Positions 44,070 to 52,205 of a DNA stretch of 64,000 nucleotides are shown here, piece after piece. Below the pieces are notes generated by a model that worked only from the letters and a program-made list of their open reading frames with translations, searched no databases and had not been told where the DNA came from. The DNA is from Erwinia mallotivora (GTDB taxonomy: Bacteria; Pseudomonadota; Gammaproteobacteria; Enterobacterales; Enterobacteriaceae): assembly GCF_000590885.1 (NCBI RefSeq), contig NZ_JFHN01000066.1, positions 1-64,000 of the forward strand, given 5' to 3'. The position numbers and the translations under genes were made by a program. How positions within the stretch are numbered: the first letter of the stretch is position 1; each line of letters begins with the position of its first letter.

Positions 44070-45059
44070 TCACCCGCCGTTAGCTCTTTTTGCTGGTTTA
44101 TCAGCATATAACGACAGATCCTGTGCCAGCGTTCGGGCAGTAATTTCCCTGTTTGCCGTCGTATTGCTGGTACTGCTGTGGTTGGGTCGCTCCTTTACCA
44201 GATGCAGATTACGCTCGGGGGATTTCAGTAGCGTGTGTCCTAACCGGTGAGGCGTGACAAAAAATCCACATTCGTTTGACAGCCGTCTGAAAAAAGAACG
44301 TAGCGGTTGCAGCGAAGGGATAGCGGCAAGTTTTTCACGATCACAGGGCATGGTAACAAAACGCTCGTAGTGAAACAGCCTGTCGCTGAGGGTTGCACCG
44401 CTGGCCTGCGCCCTGTCGATCAGCACCTTCAGCTGTGGCCGCAGATGACTGACAATTGGGAATGTCCTCTCACGACATGTTTTACTGCCCTGTATGCTGA
44501 GTTCAATCGCACCTTCATTAATGCGAATATCCTTCAGGCGAATATGCAGAAGCTGATTCTGACGCATTCCGGTGAAGCGCAGCGTGTCGAGCACAATCCT
44601 CCAGTACCAGACCGGATACAGCGCGCAATTAGGGAGATCGCCCGCAGCGCGTTTTTCCGCATCTTCAAACTGTTGCATGACAAGTGCAACGCGCGTCATC
44701 TGAGTGTCTGACAACGTTTCCCTGATTTTCTCTGGCGATTTGACAGCCGTGCTGTTGAAAGGATTATCTTCAGAATCAATTAATTGCTGCCTGATCCAGA
44801 AATTGTACAATGCGCGCAGATAAGCAACTTTGTTATTCCATGTCTGTAAAGAAGCACCCTGCTCCTCCAGCTCATGGTGTCGCCATGCCAGAACATCACA
44901 TCGGGTTATATCCTGAGGCCCGCAAATCAGTCCCGCATATTTTCTGAAATTATCAACAACCTTCACGTAGCTTAATTCAGTCTGCTCTTTCAGTTGCTTA
45001 TGGAGAAAATATTTTTCCATAAGCAACTGCCAGCAACCATCAGCATTATCTCCGTTCAT
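44070..45059 (-). CDS. Tyrosine recombinase-like protein with lost catalytic residues
   Basis: A 329-residue protein with the fold signs of a tyrosine recombinase: SAM-like N-terminal domain (10-95), box I Arg166 in LRFTGMRQNQLL, and box II at 270-277 (PHRLGHTL). In active enzymes box II reads HxxR; here Gly274 replaces Arg. His294 is kept, but where the nucleophilic Tyr is expected (about nine residues later) Asn303 stands (TTANREI). With two of the essential residues gone, strand cleavage should be impossible, though DNA binding may remain. The frame is otherwise intact. It converges with the fimbrial operon; fimbriae are often switched by such enzymes. Confidence 0.8.
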   Translation of the reverse strand: MNGDNADGCWQLLMEKYFLHKQLKEQTELSYVKVVDNFRKYAGLICGPQDITRCDVLAWRHHELEEQGASLQTWNNKVAYLRALYNFWIRQQLIDSEDNPFNSTAVKSPEKIRETLSDTQMTRVALVMQQFEDAEKRAAGDLPNCALYPVWYWRIVLDTLRFTGMRQNQLLHIRLKDIRINEGAIELSIQGSKTCRERTFPIVSHLRPQLKVLIDRAQASGATLSDRLFHYERFVTMPCDREKLAAIPSLQPLRSFFRRLSNECGFFVTPHRLGHTLLKSPERNLHLVKERPNHSSTSNTTANREITARTLAQDLSLYADKPAKRANGG

Positions 45060-45872
45060 TCAGATTCCTTCCTTAATTTAAAATACAGCCTGATTTAACA
45101 AACGCCCGGGAAGATTCCTCAGGCGATAACATTGGCGGGCCTGCACGGCAATATCGCTGACCAATAACGACGCAACGCCGTAATCATGTATCTGTGTCCA
45201 ACGATGTTTTTATACGGCGGAAAATTTAGCGTCATCTTGCATTACTCATCAGAGCTTCAGGCTGATACGTCGAAGATAAAGGCAATGGAAAACGTCATTT
45301 TTCCTGATGCATTCAGGAAACCTGTCCCAAAACAGTAACGCGGTGAGTTGCTTACGCGTTGGCAAGTGAAAAGAAACCTGTGGTTAATTCCACCTGTAAA
45401 ATTTCCCTGATGCTGGCAAATGAGCTGCTCTGGCAATAAGCGTTAAAATTCTACGAAGCACGGCTCTCTGACCGGCTTTCTATTCTTCAGAAAAATCCTG
45501 ACGCCTTGAGAAGTCAGGTAATATCGGCGCATTGATGTTTATTGCATAACAAATAATCTGTTGGTAAGCCTGACCATTAATTTTTTTGTTGTCAGATGGC
45601 CCTGCTCAATCTCAGATTTGCCTGGTATTGCCAAACATTCCCGTAAAACGACGCCAAAACTGTAATTTAACTAATGCATAAGAGTCAACGAAAAAGTATA
45701 CAAAAAAGCTACAAAAACGTTAACTTATTTCATAAATAATTGTTTTTAAACACCTTGCAAGAGTTGTAAAAAGAAACAAATCGCTTCTGCATATGTAAGC
45801 AACCCGGCGTTAAACTGGCCTGAAAATGAAATTTATGATATTTTTCGCATATGTTAAATTTGTGAACCACGA
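45060..45872. other. Intergenic region upstream of the HTH-VUT-QueF operon
   Basis: About 810 bases without a supported gene. The last 200 bases are AT-rich and must hold the operon promoter. Two direct repeats, GCATATGTAA (45789-45798) and GCATATGTTAA (45847-45857), lie about 58 bases apart upstream of the HTH gene and could be binding sites for its product. I saw no preQ1-riboswitch-like fold. Confidence 0.6.
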
Positions 45873-46508
45873 ATGATGAAGACCTCAGGCATAAAAAGAA
45901 AAAGCAATATAATTAATAACATAGAGTATCTCATCAGAAAAACCGGCGAGAACAAGACTTCACTGGCACTCCATTCTGGTGTGACCAGAACCACGCTCTA
46001 TAAGATCCTTGAAGGGAAAGTGAACAATGTTCAGAATTCCACTATCACCAGAATCGCAGATTTTTTCGGCGTTCAGTGCGATGTGATTGAACATTATGAC
46101 ATTGAAGAACTGGACAAAGTGGACAGTACCTTGTCAGTGGTGGGTAATCGTAATCCCGCCGCAGTCCCGATGATCCCTCAGTCACAATTGCTGCCCAGCA
46201 TGGACATGCGCATAGGTCAGTTAGTGACACAATATCCGGTGACCTGGGCTTTTGAGGACGGTGCTAACTTAATAGCATTAGTTGTTGAGCAGGAAATACA
46301 AAAAACTTTTTTCCCTGGTGATATTCTCATCTTAAAACGCTACAGCACGCTTCAGGATAAACAGCCTTGCCTTTTTTATAATCCAGGCAAGGGTTTATAT
46401 ATCAGAGAACCTCATCACGCCAGACAGGAAATAGCTTTTTCCAGTGTTAACGACAAGTTAATTGGCACAATTATAGAAGAACGACTTCCTGAAAACATTA
46501 CTGAGTAA
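45873..46508 (+). CDS. XRE-type HTH regulator with S24-like C-terminal domain
   Basis: A 211-residue regulator. Residues about 14-70 are a Cro/C1-type helix-turn-helix (IEYLIRKTGENKTSLALHSGVTRTTLYKILEGK). The C-terminal half is LexA/CI-like (VTWAFEDGANLIALVVEQEIQKTFFPGDILILKRY), but the catalytic Ser of the GDSM motif is replaced (VEQEIQ), so self-cleavage is unlikely and the domain may bind a ligand or dimerise. ATG codons at 45873 and 45876 are both possible; neither has a clear ribosome-binding site. It opens an operon with a VUT transporter (6 bases downstream) and QueF, and is the obvious candidate regulator. Confidence 0.85.
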   Translation: MMKTSGIKRKSNIINNIEYLIRKTGENKTSLALHSGVTRTTLYKILEGKVNNVQNSTITRIADFFGVQCDVIEHYDIEELDKVDSTLSVVGNRNPAAVPMIPQSQLLPSMDMRIGQLVTQYPVTWAFEDGANLIALVVEQEIQKTFFPGDILILKRYSTLQDKQPCLFYNPGKGLYIREPHHARQEIAFSSVNDKLIGTIIEERLPENITE

Positions 46509-46514
46509 TAAATC

Positions 46515-47378
46515 ATGGAAAAAAACAAGAAATACAAGCTACTTGGATTCAGCAGAATGACAGAATCGATAAAGGCTAATATTATGGTGCTGTCTACAGG
46601 TAAACACATCTCTCTGCCAATACAGGAACTGGAGAGTAGCGACATTTCAGAAGATCTTAACCGACACGAAATTAAAGAAATGTACAGAAGGCTATACGGG
46701 AAAAGTGATTTAGTCACAGCATACGATATGAAGGATCGCCAGGACAGATCATGGTTCGCCTATCAGTTAATCAGTCTCAGCCTGACGGTGATCTATATAT
46801 TCTGCACCATAACGGGTATCAAACCCGTAAACATTGGATTTCTCGATATTGTTGCGCCACCTGCCATATTTCTGTATCCATTGACTTTTATTCTTGTTGA
46901 CATACTGAACGAATTTTATGGACTGCGACTTGCGCGTCGGGCCATTTTTATATCTTTATTTACCAATATCCTGTTTGTCTGCGGCTTACTGGTTACTTCA
47001 GCACTACCCGGCATCAGTGAATGGGGCCTTGGAAGGGCCTATACTGAAATCGTTGACAGTATTGCAGCAGTATTGATTGCCTCTTCTCTGGCCTACGTCA
47101 TTTCAGAAAATGCCAACTCCTGGTTGCTGTGCAAAATCAAAGAGATGACCAATTCGCGCTGGCTTTTCATCCGGGTTTTGACCAGTTCCGTTGTAGCTAT
47201 AGCGCTGGACAGCGTTATATTTTGCACCCTGGCCTTTTATAACACATTGAGTTTTGACATTATAAAAACCATTATTCTTTCTCAGTTTTTCATTAAGATG
47301 ACCTATGCCGTAATTGGTGTTTTCCCTATTTACGGCACTCGCTACCTTTTCAGAAAATATATCAACAAAAACATTTAA
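46515..47378 (+). CDS. Queuosine-precursor transporter family protein (VUT/YhhQ-like)
   Basis: A 287-residue protein with a soluble head of about 85 residues and six hydrophobic segments. The core carries the VUT/YhhQ signature: [40 protein letters not shown], and later [13 protein letters not shown] and [12 protein letters not shown], with conserved acidic residues in membrane segments. E. coli YhhQ imports the queuosine precursors preQ0 and preQ1. The extra N-terminal 85 residues ([20 protein letters not shown]...) are unusual and may be a cytoplasmic regulatory part. It sits between the HTH regulator and a QueF gene, which agrees with import followed by reduction of preQ0. Confidence 0.85.
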   Translation: MEKNKKYKLLGFSRMTESIKANIMVLSTGKHISLPIQELESSDISEDLNRHEIKEMYRRLYGKSDLVTAYDMKDRQDRSWFAYQLISLSLTVIYIFCTITGIKPVNIGFLDIVAPPAIFLYPLTFILVDILNEFYGLRLARRAIFISLFTNILFVCGLLVTSALPGISEWGLGRAYTEIVDSIAAVLIASSLAYVISENANSWLLCKIKEMTNSRWLFIRVLTSSVVAIALDSVIFCTLAFYNTLSFDIIKTIILSQFFIKMTYAVIGVFPIYGTRYLFRKYINKNI

Positions 47379-47388
47379 GGAATTTGAT

Positions 47389-48225
47389 ATGAATCCCGAA
47401 AATATTACTTTACTGGGAACAAAAACAGAATATATACAACATTATACACCCAGTATACTGGAGGCTATTCCTCGCAGCCTTAACCGGGAAGAAATTGGCA
47501 TTAAAGACAATGCCCCTCTCCCTTTTTCAGGCACTGACCTCTGGACGGCATGGGAAATATCCTGGCTTAATGACAAAGGTAAACCGGTTGTTGCTATTGG
47601 CGAGTTTTTTATCCCGGCCAGCAGTCCCGATCTGATAGAGTCAAAATCATTTAAACTTTATCTTAACAGTTTTAATCAGAGCCGGTTCCCGGATGCTGAG
47701 CATGTTTCGGCGTTGATGAAAAAAGATCTTTCTGACGTTGCGGGTGCCCCGGTAGAATTAAAACTCTATACAGACATCAACAGTTATAATAATCACATAA
47801 CGAACTTACCCGGTGAGTCGCTGGACGGCCTGGATATTGCCATTGAAAATTACGAATTCGATGCTTCTTTATTAAAAGGAAGCACCTCACCTTCTGGTGA
47901 AATAGTATCTGAAACGCTGCATTCAGACCTGCTGAAATCTAACTGTCTGGTGACTAATCAACCTGACTGGGGAAGTGTCATTATTCGTTATGAAGGTAGC
48001 AAAATAGACCGGGAAAAACTGCTGCGTTACATTATCTCGTTCAGAAATCACAATGAATTTCATGAGCAGTGCGTTGAGCGTATCTACAGCGACATAATGC
48101 TGTATTGTCAGCCCGCTAAGCTTACCGTATTTGCCCGCTACACTCGTCGTGGCGGATTAGATATTAATCCTTTCAGAAGTAACTGTGAACAGAACCTGCT
48201 GTCAGCCCGCTTAGTGCGTCAGTAA
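47389..48225 (+). CDS. queF: NADPH-dependent 7-cyano-7-deazaguanine reductase (QueF type)
   Basis: A 278-residue long-form QueF, which reduces the nitrile preQ0 to the amine preQ1 in queuosine synthesis. Active-site parts are all present: Cys186 in [15 protein letters not shown] (thioimide nucleophile), Asp193, His225-Glu226 in FHEQCVERI, the NADPH motif [13 protein letters not shown] (84-96) and [11 protein letters not shown] (253-263). The ATG at 47389 has AAGGA in front; the longer frame from 47314 overlaps the transporter gene. It is set in an accessory operon with HTH and VUT genes, so it is probably a second copy next to the housekeeping queF (not in the window). A terminator follows at once. 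Confidence 0.92.
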   Translation: MNPENITLLGTKTEYIQHYTPSILEAIPRSLNREEIGIKDNAPLPFSGTDLWTAWEISWLNDKGKPVVAIGEFFIPASSPDLIESKSFKLYLNSFNQSRFPDAEHVSALMKKDLSDVAGAPVELKLYTDINSYNNHITNLPGESLDGLDIAIENYEFDASLLKGSTSPSGEIVSETLHSDLLKSNCLVTNQPDWGSVIIRYEGSKIDREKLLRYIISFRNHNEFHEQCVERIYSDIMLYCQPAKLTVFARYTRRGGLDINPFRSNCEQNLLSARLVRQ

Positions 48226-48230
48226 AAAAT

Positions 48231-48264
48231 AATGCCGCTGATTTTCAGTCAGTGGCATTTTTAT
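48231..48264 (+). terminator. Terminator behind queF
   Basis: AATGCCGCTGA pairs with TCAGTGGCATT (one G-T pair) around a 7-base loop; TTTTATA follows. It closes the HTH-VUT-QueF operon. Confidence 0.85.
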
Positions 48265-48278
48265 ATTTAATGAAGGTT

Positions 48279-48310
48279 AAAAATGGCAACCCCGATGGGC
48301 CTGGCTTTTA
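48279..48310. repeat. Fragment of the dispersed intergenic repeat (copy C)
   Basis: AAAAATGGCAACCCCGATGG followed by GCCTGGCTTTT matches the right end of the elements at 38060-38190 and 40744-40875. Only this end is present. Confidence 0.5.
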
Positions 48311-48362
48311 TTGCAAGAGTAGCTATGACGGATTGCGTATGTGCTGATTAAGGAAATCAAAA

Positions 48363-48650
48363 ATGACATTCTCATCCATTGAAGAAGTAAGAAAGCGTAT
48401 CGACCAGATCGACAGCCGACTGGTTGAAACCATCGCTGAGCGAGCCGAATGTGTTAAAGCCGCCGCCGCTTTTAAAACTGACCATACAGCAGTTCGTGCG
48501 CCTGACCGGGTCGAGCAGGTGATTAATAAGGTCCGTGGTAAAGCCACTGAAGCAGGCGTGCCGGAAATCATTATTGAAAAAGTCTGGCGGGCGATGATCG
48601 ATGCATTTATCGAGTATGAGCTTGAGCAGCACGACAGATTGAAACAGTAA
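48363..48650 (+). CDS. Chorismate mutase domain protein (AroQ/PchB type)
   Basis: A 95-residue helical protein of the AroQ class: IEEVRKRIDQIDSRLVETIAERAECVKAAAAFK with the conserved Arg and Lys of the active site, then RVEQVINKVRGKATEAGVPEIIIEKVWRAMIDAFIEYEL. Chorismate mutase turns chorismate into prephenate; the closely related PchB type acts as isochorismate-pyruvate lyase in salicylate synthesis, and the two cannot be told apart by eye. It is a free-standing domain without the dehydratase or dehydrogenase fusion of PheA/TyrA and without export signal. AAGGAAATC stands before the ATG. A possible hairpin (GGGCC/GGCCC) lies at 48,694-48,727. Confidence 0.88.
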   Translation: MTFSSIEEVRKRIDQIDSRLVETIAERAECVKAAAAFKTDHTAVRAPDRVEQVINKVRGKATEAGVPEIIIEKVWRAMIDAFIEYELEQHDRLKQ

Positions 48651-48822
48651 ATACTGGCAGTCTGCTTTAGCAACTCAGTTGGGTACAGCGGAAACAGGGC
48701 CATCAGGAAATCTCTTGTGGCCCTGTGGTTGCAGACGTTACCTGCGAAAAATTAACCTGACAGGAAATGTAATAACGCCTTAAATCTGACGCAGATATTT
48801 ATCCCGCTCAGGCGTCAGGCTC

Positions 48823-50367
48823 TCAGAGACGAAAGATTTCCACCATACCTCGCAGAGAATGTGCCTGTTCGGAGAGGGACTGAGAGGCAGAGGATGACTC
48901 CTCAACCAGCGCCGCATTATTCTGCGTGACGCCGTCCATCTGACTGACCGCCACGCTGACCTGCGAGATCCCCTGCATCTGCTCACTGGAGGCCAGCGCG
49001 ATTTCATCCATTGCGCCCGCCAGCTCCCCTACCATTCTGGTGATTTTAATAATGCTGGCCCCGGTGCCGCTGGCGACGGCAACGCCAGTTTCAACCTGCA
49101 TCACCGCTTCCTCTATCAATGTCTTGATATCTTTAGCCGCCACGGCGCTGCGCTGGGCAAGGGTACGCACTTCACCCGCCACCACGGCAAAGCCACGTCC
49201 TCCTTCCCCGGCGCGGGCAGCCTCGACCGCAGCATTCAGTGCCAGAATGTTAGTCTGAAAAGCGATGCTCTCAATAACGCTGGTGATGTCACGAATTTTT
49301 GCGGCACTGCCTGAAATGCTGTTCATCGTCACCGTCATTCTTTCAACATCACTCTCGCCGCTGTGAGCAAGTGTCGCGGTGCTGCGGGCTGAATCCGCCG
49401 TCTGGCGGGCACCGCTGGTATTATTGCGCACCGTGGCGGTCAGCTGCTCCATGCTGGCTGCGGTTTCCTGTAATGCAGCTGCCTGCTGTTCAGTACGCGA
49501 AGAGAGTTCGGTATTGCCCCGCGCGATTTCATCGGCGGCCAGCGCAACAGAAGCGGCGGTATCTTTGATTTGCGCCACCAGCTGGCGCAGACGGTTCTGC
49601 ATGACATCGAGCGAGGCCAGCAGACTGGTGGTGTCACCCTTTTTCAGTGATACGGCGGTGGCCAGATTACCTTCAGCAATAGCTGCGGCAAGATGCTGCG
49701 CCTGGGACGGCTCCCCTCCTAACTGGCGCATTAATATGCGGATAGTGAACAAACAGGTCCCGGCAGCAACCAGGATGGAGATGACCACCAATACGGTAAG
49801 CTCCAGCGTCGTTCTGCTGGTTTTCACACTATTTTCAGCCACGGTATCCTGGCTGAGCTTTTTTTCGACCCCGGTCAGTTCGTTCAACGCATCAAGCAGC
49901 GCAAACTGCGCGGGGCGAGCCGTGACCATCAGATAAGACGTTGCCTGCGCCATCTGATTATCCATACCCAGCTTTCCTGCGGTCATCAGCGTGCTCATCG
50001 CCGCATCTTCTGCTGACAGAACGCGATCAAGGGCATGTTTACCCTGAGGAGAGACGTTTTCGGACATACTCGCCACCAGCTGCTGGCGCATTTGTTCATA
50101 AGACAGCTTCTGAGCCTGAAGCCGGTCCCACTCCTTTTTCATCTGCACCGGATCGGAGAGAAGAACCAGATTCCTCACCGCGATAGCCATATCTCTGACG
50201 CTGCTTCGCATATCCAGCACCAGCGTGAAACGCTTCATCTTGACGTTGACAGCATCATCCATTCCATCCCTTGCCTGATGAAGGGCATGAAGAGCGATCC
50301 CGGCGCATAAAGCAAACAGCAAAATAAGCAGGCCAAAGCCTGCCGTAAGACGGGTAGATATTTTCAT
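48823..50367 (-). CDS. Methyl-accepting chemotaxis protein
   Basis: A 514-residue chemoreceptor of the Tar/Tsr plan: transmembrane helix 1 ([23 protein letters not shown]), a periplasmic four-helix ligand domain (about 30-185), transmembrane helix 2 ([23 protein letters not shown]), HAMP region, methylation helices ([24 protein letters not shown]) and the signalling hairpin tip [37 protein letters not shown]. It ends EIFRL without the NWETF pentapeptide that recruits CheR/CheB, so it depends on other receptors for methylation. The start is MKISTRL at 50367 with AAGGCC in front; the upstream extension is not receptor-like. A GCCGATAT -10-like sequence (50401-50408) is present without a good -35 partner. 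Confidence 0.94.
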   Translation of the reverse strand: MKISTRLTAGFGLLILLFALCAGIALHALHQARDGMDDAVNVKMKRFTLVLDMRSSVRDMAIAVRNLVLLSDPVQMKKEWDRLQAQKLSYEQMRQQLVASMSENVSPQGKHALDRVLSAEDAAMSTLMTAGKLGMDNQMAQATSYLMVTARPAQFALLDALNELTGVEKKLSQDTVAENSVKTSRTTLELTVLVVISILVAAGTCLFTIRILMRQLGGEPSQAQHLAAAIAEGNLATAVSLKKGDTTSLLASLDVMQNRLRQLVAQIKDTAASVALAADEIARGNTELSSRTEQQAAALQETAASMEQLTATVRNNTSGARQTADSARSTATLAHSGESDVERMTVTMNSISGSAAKIRDITSVIESIAFQTNILALNAAVEAARAGEGGRGFAVVAGEVRTLAQRSAVAAKDIKTLIEEAVMQVETGVAVASGTGASIIKITRMVGELAGAMDEIALASSEQMQGISQVSVAVSQMDGVTQNNAALVEESSSASQSLSEQAHSLRGMVEIFRL

Positions 50368-50739
50368 TTTTGAAGGCCTTTGTGATAGTAAGCAGAAGTA
50401 ATATCGGCAGCAAAAAGGCACATCAGAGACACAGCGCCAGCTGTTTTTTTGTAAAACAGAATTTAAAGCGACAAAACGGTGTTGTATCAGTCTGTTAGAA
50501 ATTGTGTAACCTCAGGTAACGGTGTCAGGCGACGAAAGATGAGGTTAACCGAATAACGTGCGAAAAAGCTACACAGAGCAAGGAAGAGGTCCTGAATGAA
50601 ATCGAACATATCATTATGGTGCTGCACCTGCATAAATCAGCGGATTAAGCTGACTTATTCCCTTTACACAATGCTTATTACCTTAAATCGGTGTTTATCC
50701 GGACCACCCTTCATCACCCCGTAAACTGTTAACAAAGGC

Positions 50740-50766
50740 TCAAGTTTCCACTGGACGTTCCGATAA
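50740..50766 (+). promoter_or_regulatory. Sigma-28 (FliA) promoter for the gene at 50806
   Basis: TCAAGTTT, eleven bases, TCCGATAA. The enteric FliA consensus is TAAAGTTT-N11-GCCGATAA, so 14 of 16 positions and the spacing agree. It ends 40 bases before the start codon of the unknown gene. Confidence 0.75.
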
Positions 50767-50805
50767 TGATATTGCCTTTTTTTTACTCACCAAAGGGAGT
50801 GTCAA

Positions 50806-51600
50806 ATGAGTAGCATCAGTACAACGGGCATGGCTCAGAGTGATGTTTTTAGCAAGCCAGTCAATACCGCCACATCTCTCGTTCTTTCTGAAGAAAAAAT
50901 CAGCCAGATCAAGGCGGGAGAAACTCCAGCAATCCAACTGAGTCAGGAAGCAACAGAAAAAAGTCAGCAAGCGCTGTTGCAGTCGAGAAACAGCATTATC
51001 GCCCTGACAAAAAGCCAGACCAATGCCGTCACCAACGATGTCGACACCTTCTTCTCAGGGATGCTGACCCACTCAACAGCGTCGTCAGCCGATATGGGCG
51101 GGCTTATTTCTGAAGCGCTTCAGACCCCCGGCGGTTCAGGCAACTCCACGACCAATTCAATGGATCTGTCGCTTACCCAGGCAAAGCTGAACTATCTGGT
51201 TGAGAAATTTGTTCCTGCTGAATATCAGGCTGCAACCCGGTCTGAAATCAACAATTACGTCACCAGCAAAGCGACCGGGCAGGATGAAATATTAAAAGAT
51301 ATGACCAGCAGATCGCTGGCCATCGCACAGCAGTATGGCGATCAGGAGGGGGTGAAAAACTTCAGTCAGCAGCTGGATTTACTCAGCTCAGGCCAGCATG
51401 AAACCCAGACTGAACGCAGCGCTATGCTGTCACTGACCAACAGCACCTCCGACAGTTCATCATGGTTTTCAGGTTTGCATCAGATGGTAAATGAGAACGA
51501 CGATGCGGATTTTTTTAAAAGCATCGAATCCTCCCACATTACTCAGCTCCAGCAGCAGTGGGAAAAATTTACCAGTATGGTGAACAGCTTTTCTTCATGA
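50806..51600 (+). CDS. Unknown protein, probable FliA-regulon member
   Basis: A 264-residue soluble protein with no signal peptide or membrane segment. It is rich in Ser, Thr, Gln and Asn and predicted mainly helical (SEEKISQIKAGETPAIQLSQEATEKSQQALLQSRNSII; SHITQLQQQWEKFTSMVNSFSS), with a low-complexity Ser/Gly/Thr part near residue 105-125. The composition recalls flagellar axial or secreted proteins without cysteine, and indeed no cysteine is present. AAAGGGAGTG precedes the ATG. The sigma-28 promoter in front and the divergent chemoreceptor gene point to a role in motility or chemotaxis, or to export by the flagellar apparatus. I do not recognise a family. Confidence 0.8.
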   Translation: MSSISTTGMAQSDVFSKPVNTATSLVLSEEKISQIKAGETPAIQLSQEATEKSQQALLQSRNSIIALTKSQTNAVTNDVDTFFSGMLTHSTASSADMGGLISEALQTPGGSGNSTTNSMDLSLTQAKLNYLVEKFVPAEYQAATRSEINNYVTSKATGQDEILKDMTSRSLAIAQQYGDQEGVKNFSQQLDLLSSGQHETQTERSAMLSLTNSTSDSSSWFSGLHQMVNENDDADFFKSIESSHITQLQQQWEKFTSMVNSFSS

Positions 51601-51754
51601 CGGTTGAAAATGGCAGGCTTCCTGTCACCGGGTTAGTGCTTTTCAGTGGCGACATAACCCGGCAGCCGAAGCCTGAAATGAACTTGCAATAATATTTCCA
51701 GCTTCGCCGTGCTGAAACCGCTGATGCCCGAACGGGCGAAATCAGGCCTGACGG

Positions 51755-52180
51755 TTAGTTACGTGACTTTGCACTCAGCACATCCTGATCCAGATCGGGC
51801 AACATCACCACCCCTTCCGGGTCGCAGGCATCGGTTCTGGCAATCACCACCGTCGCGCTGGCGTCTGTGGCATTGTAAGGAAGATGAGGAAGGTCAGCAG
51901 GGATATATAAAAAACTCCCTTCCGGCACCTCCAGATCATGCTCCAGCTGTTCACCAAAGCGCACGCCGGTGGTGCCGCTGATGGCATAGATGGCGGTTTC
52001 ATGGTGTTCATGTTTATGCGCCTTGCCCTGTGAACGGGCGGGGATAGTGGCAAGTTGCATATGGATGCCGACGGCACCGGTCGTCTGGCGGGACACGCCC
52101 GGCTGATAAAACAGCGCCTGTGGCCCGACGGAACCCGGTTGCGGTGTGACAAGACGACATGCGTTTTTTGTTTCTGGCAT
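51755..52180 (-). CDS. Cupin-domain protein
   Basis: A 141-residue single cupin. Motif 1 is HKHEHHETAIYAISGTTGVRFGEQ with the metal-binding His/His/Glu set, motif 2 FLYIPADLPHLPYNAT with the last His. A mononuclear metal site is therefore likely (dioxygenase, isomerase or sensor). The ATG at 52180 has a strong AAGGAGAAGG site; the longer frame overlaps the P450 gene. It follows the P450 gene by 25 bases, so the two are made together and may act on one small molecule. The gap 51,601-51,754 contains nested inverted repeats (CCGGGTTA/TAACCCGG within AGGCTTC/GAAGCCT) that may form a terminator. Confidence 0.87.
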   Translation of the reverse strand: MPETKNACRLVTPQPGSVGPQALFYQPGVSRQTTGAVGIHMQLATIPARSQGKAHKHEHHETAIYAISGTTGVRFGEQLEHDLEVPEGSFLYIPADLPHLPYNATDASATVVIARTDACDPEGVVMLPDLDQDVLSAKSRN

Positions 52181-52205
52181 GATCCTTCTCCTTTTTATCT
52201 GATGT

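Noticed and set aside
44023..44250. 75-codon frame on the plus strand downstream of the fimbrial chaperone
   Set aside because: Mostly antisense to the recombinase gene's 3' end and unlike a fimbrial subunit.
45060..45872. preQ1 riboswitch upstream of the queF operon
   Set aside because: The region was read for the short hairpin plus A-rich tail pattern of preQ1 aptamers and none was found near the operon start.
50401..50427. Sigma-28 promoter for the chemoreceptor at 48823-50367
   Set aside because: GCCGATAT fits the -10 part, but the -35 position at the required spacing matches only 3 of 8 bases.
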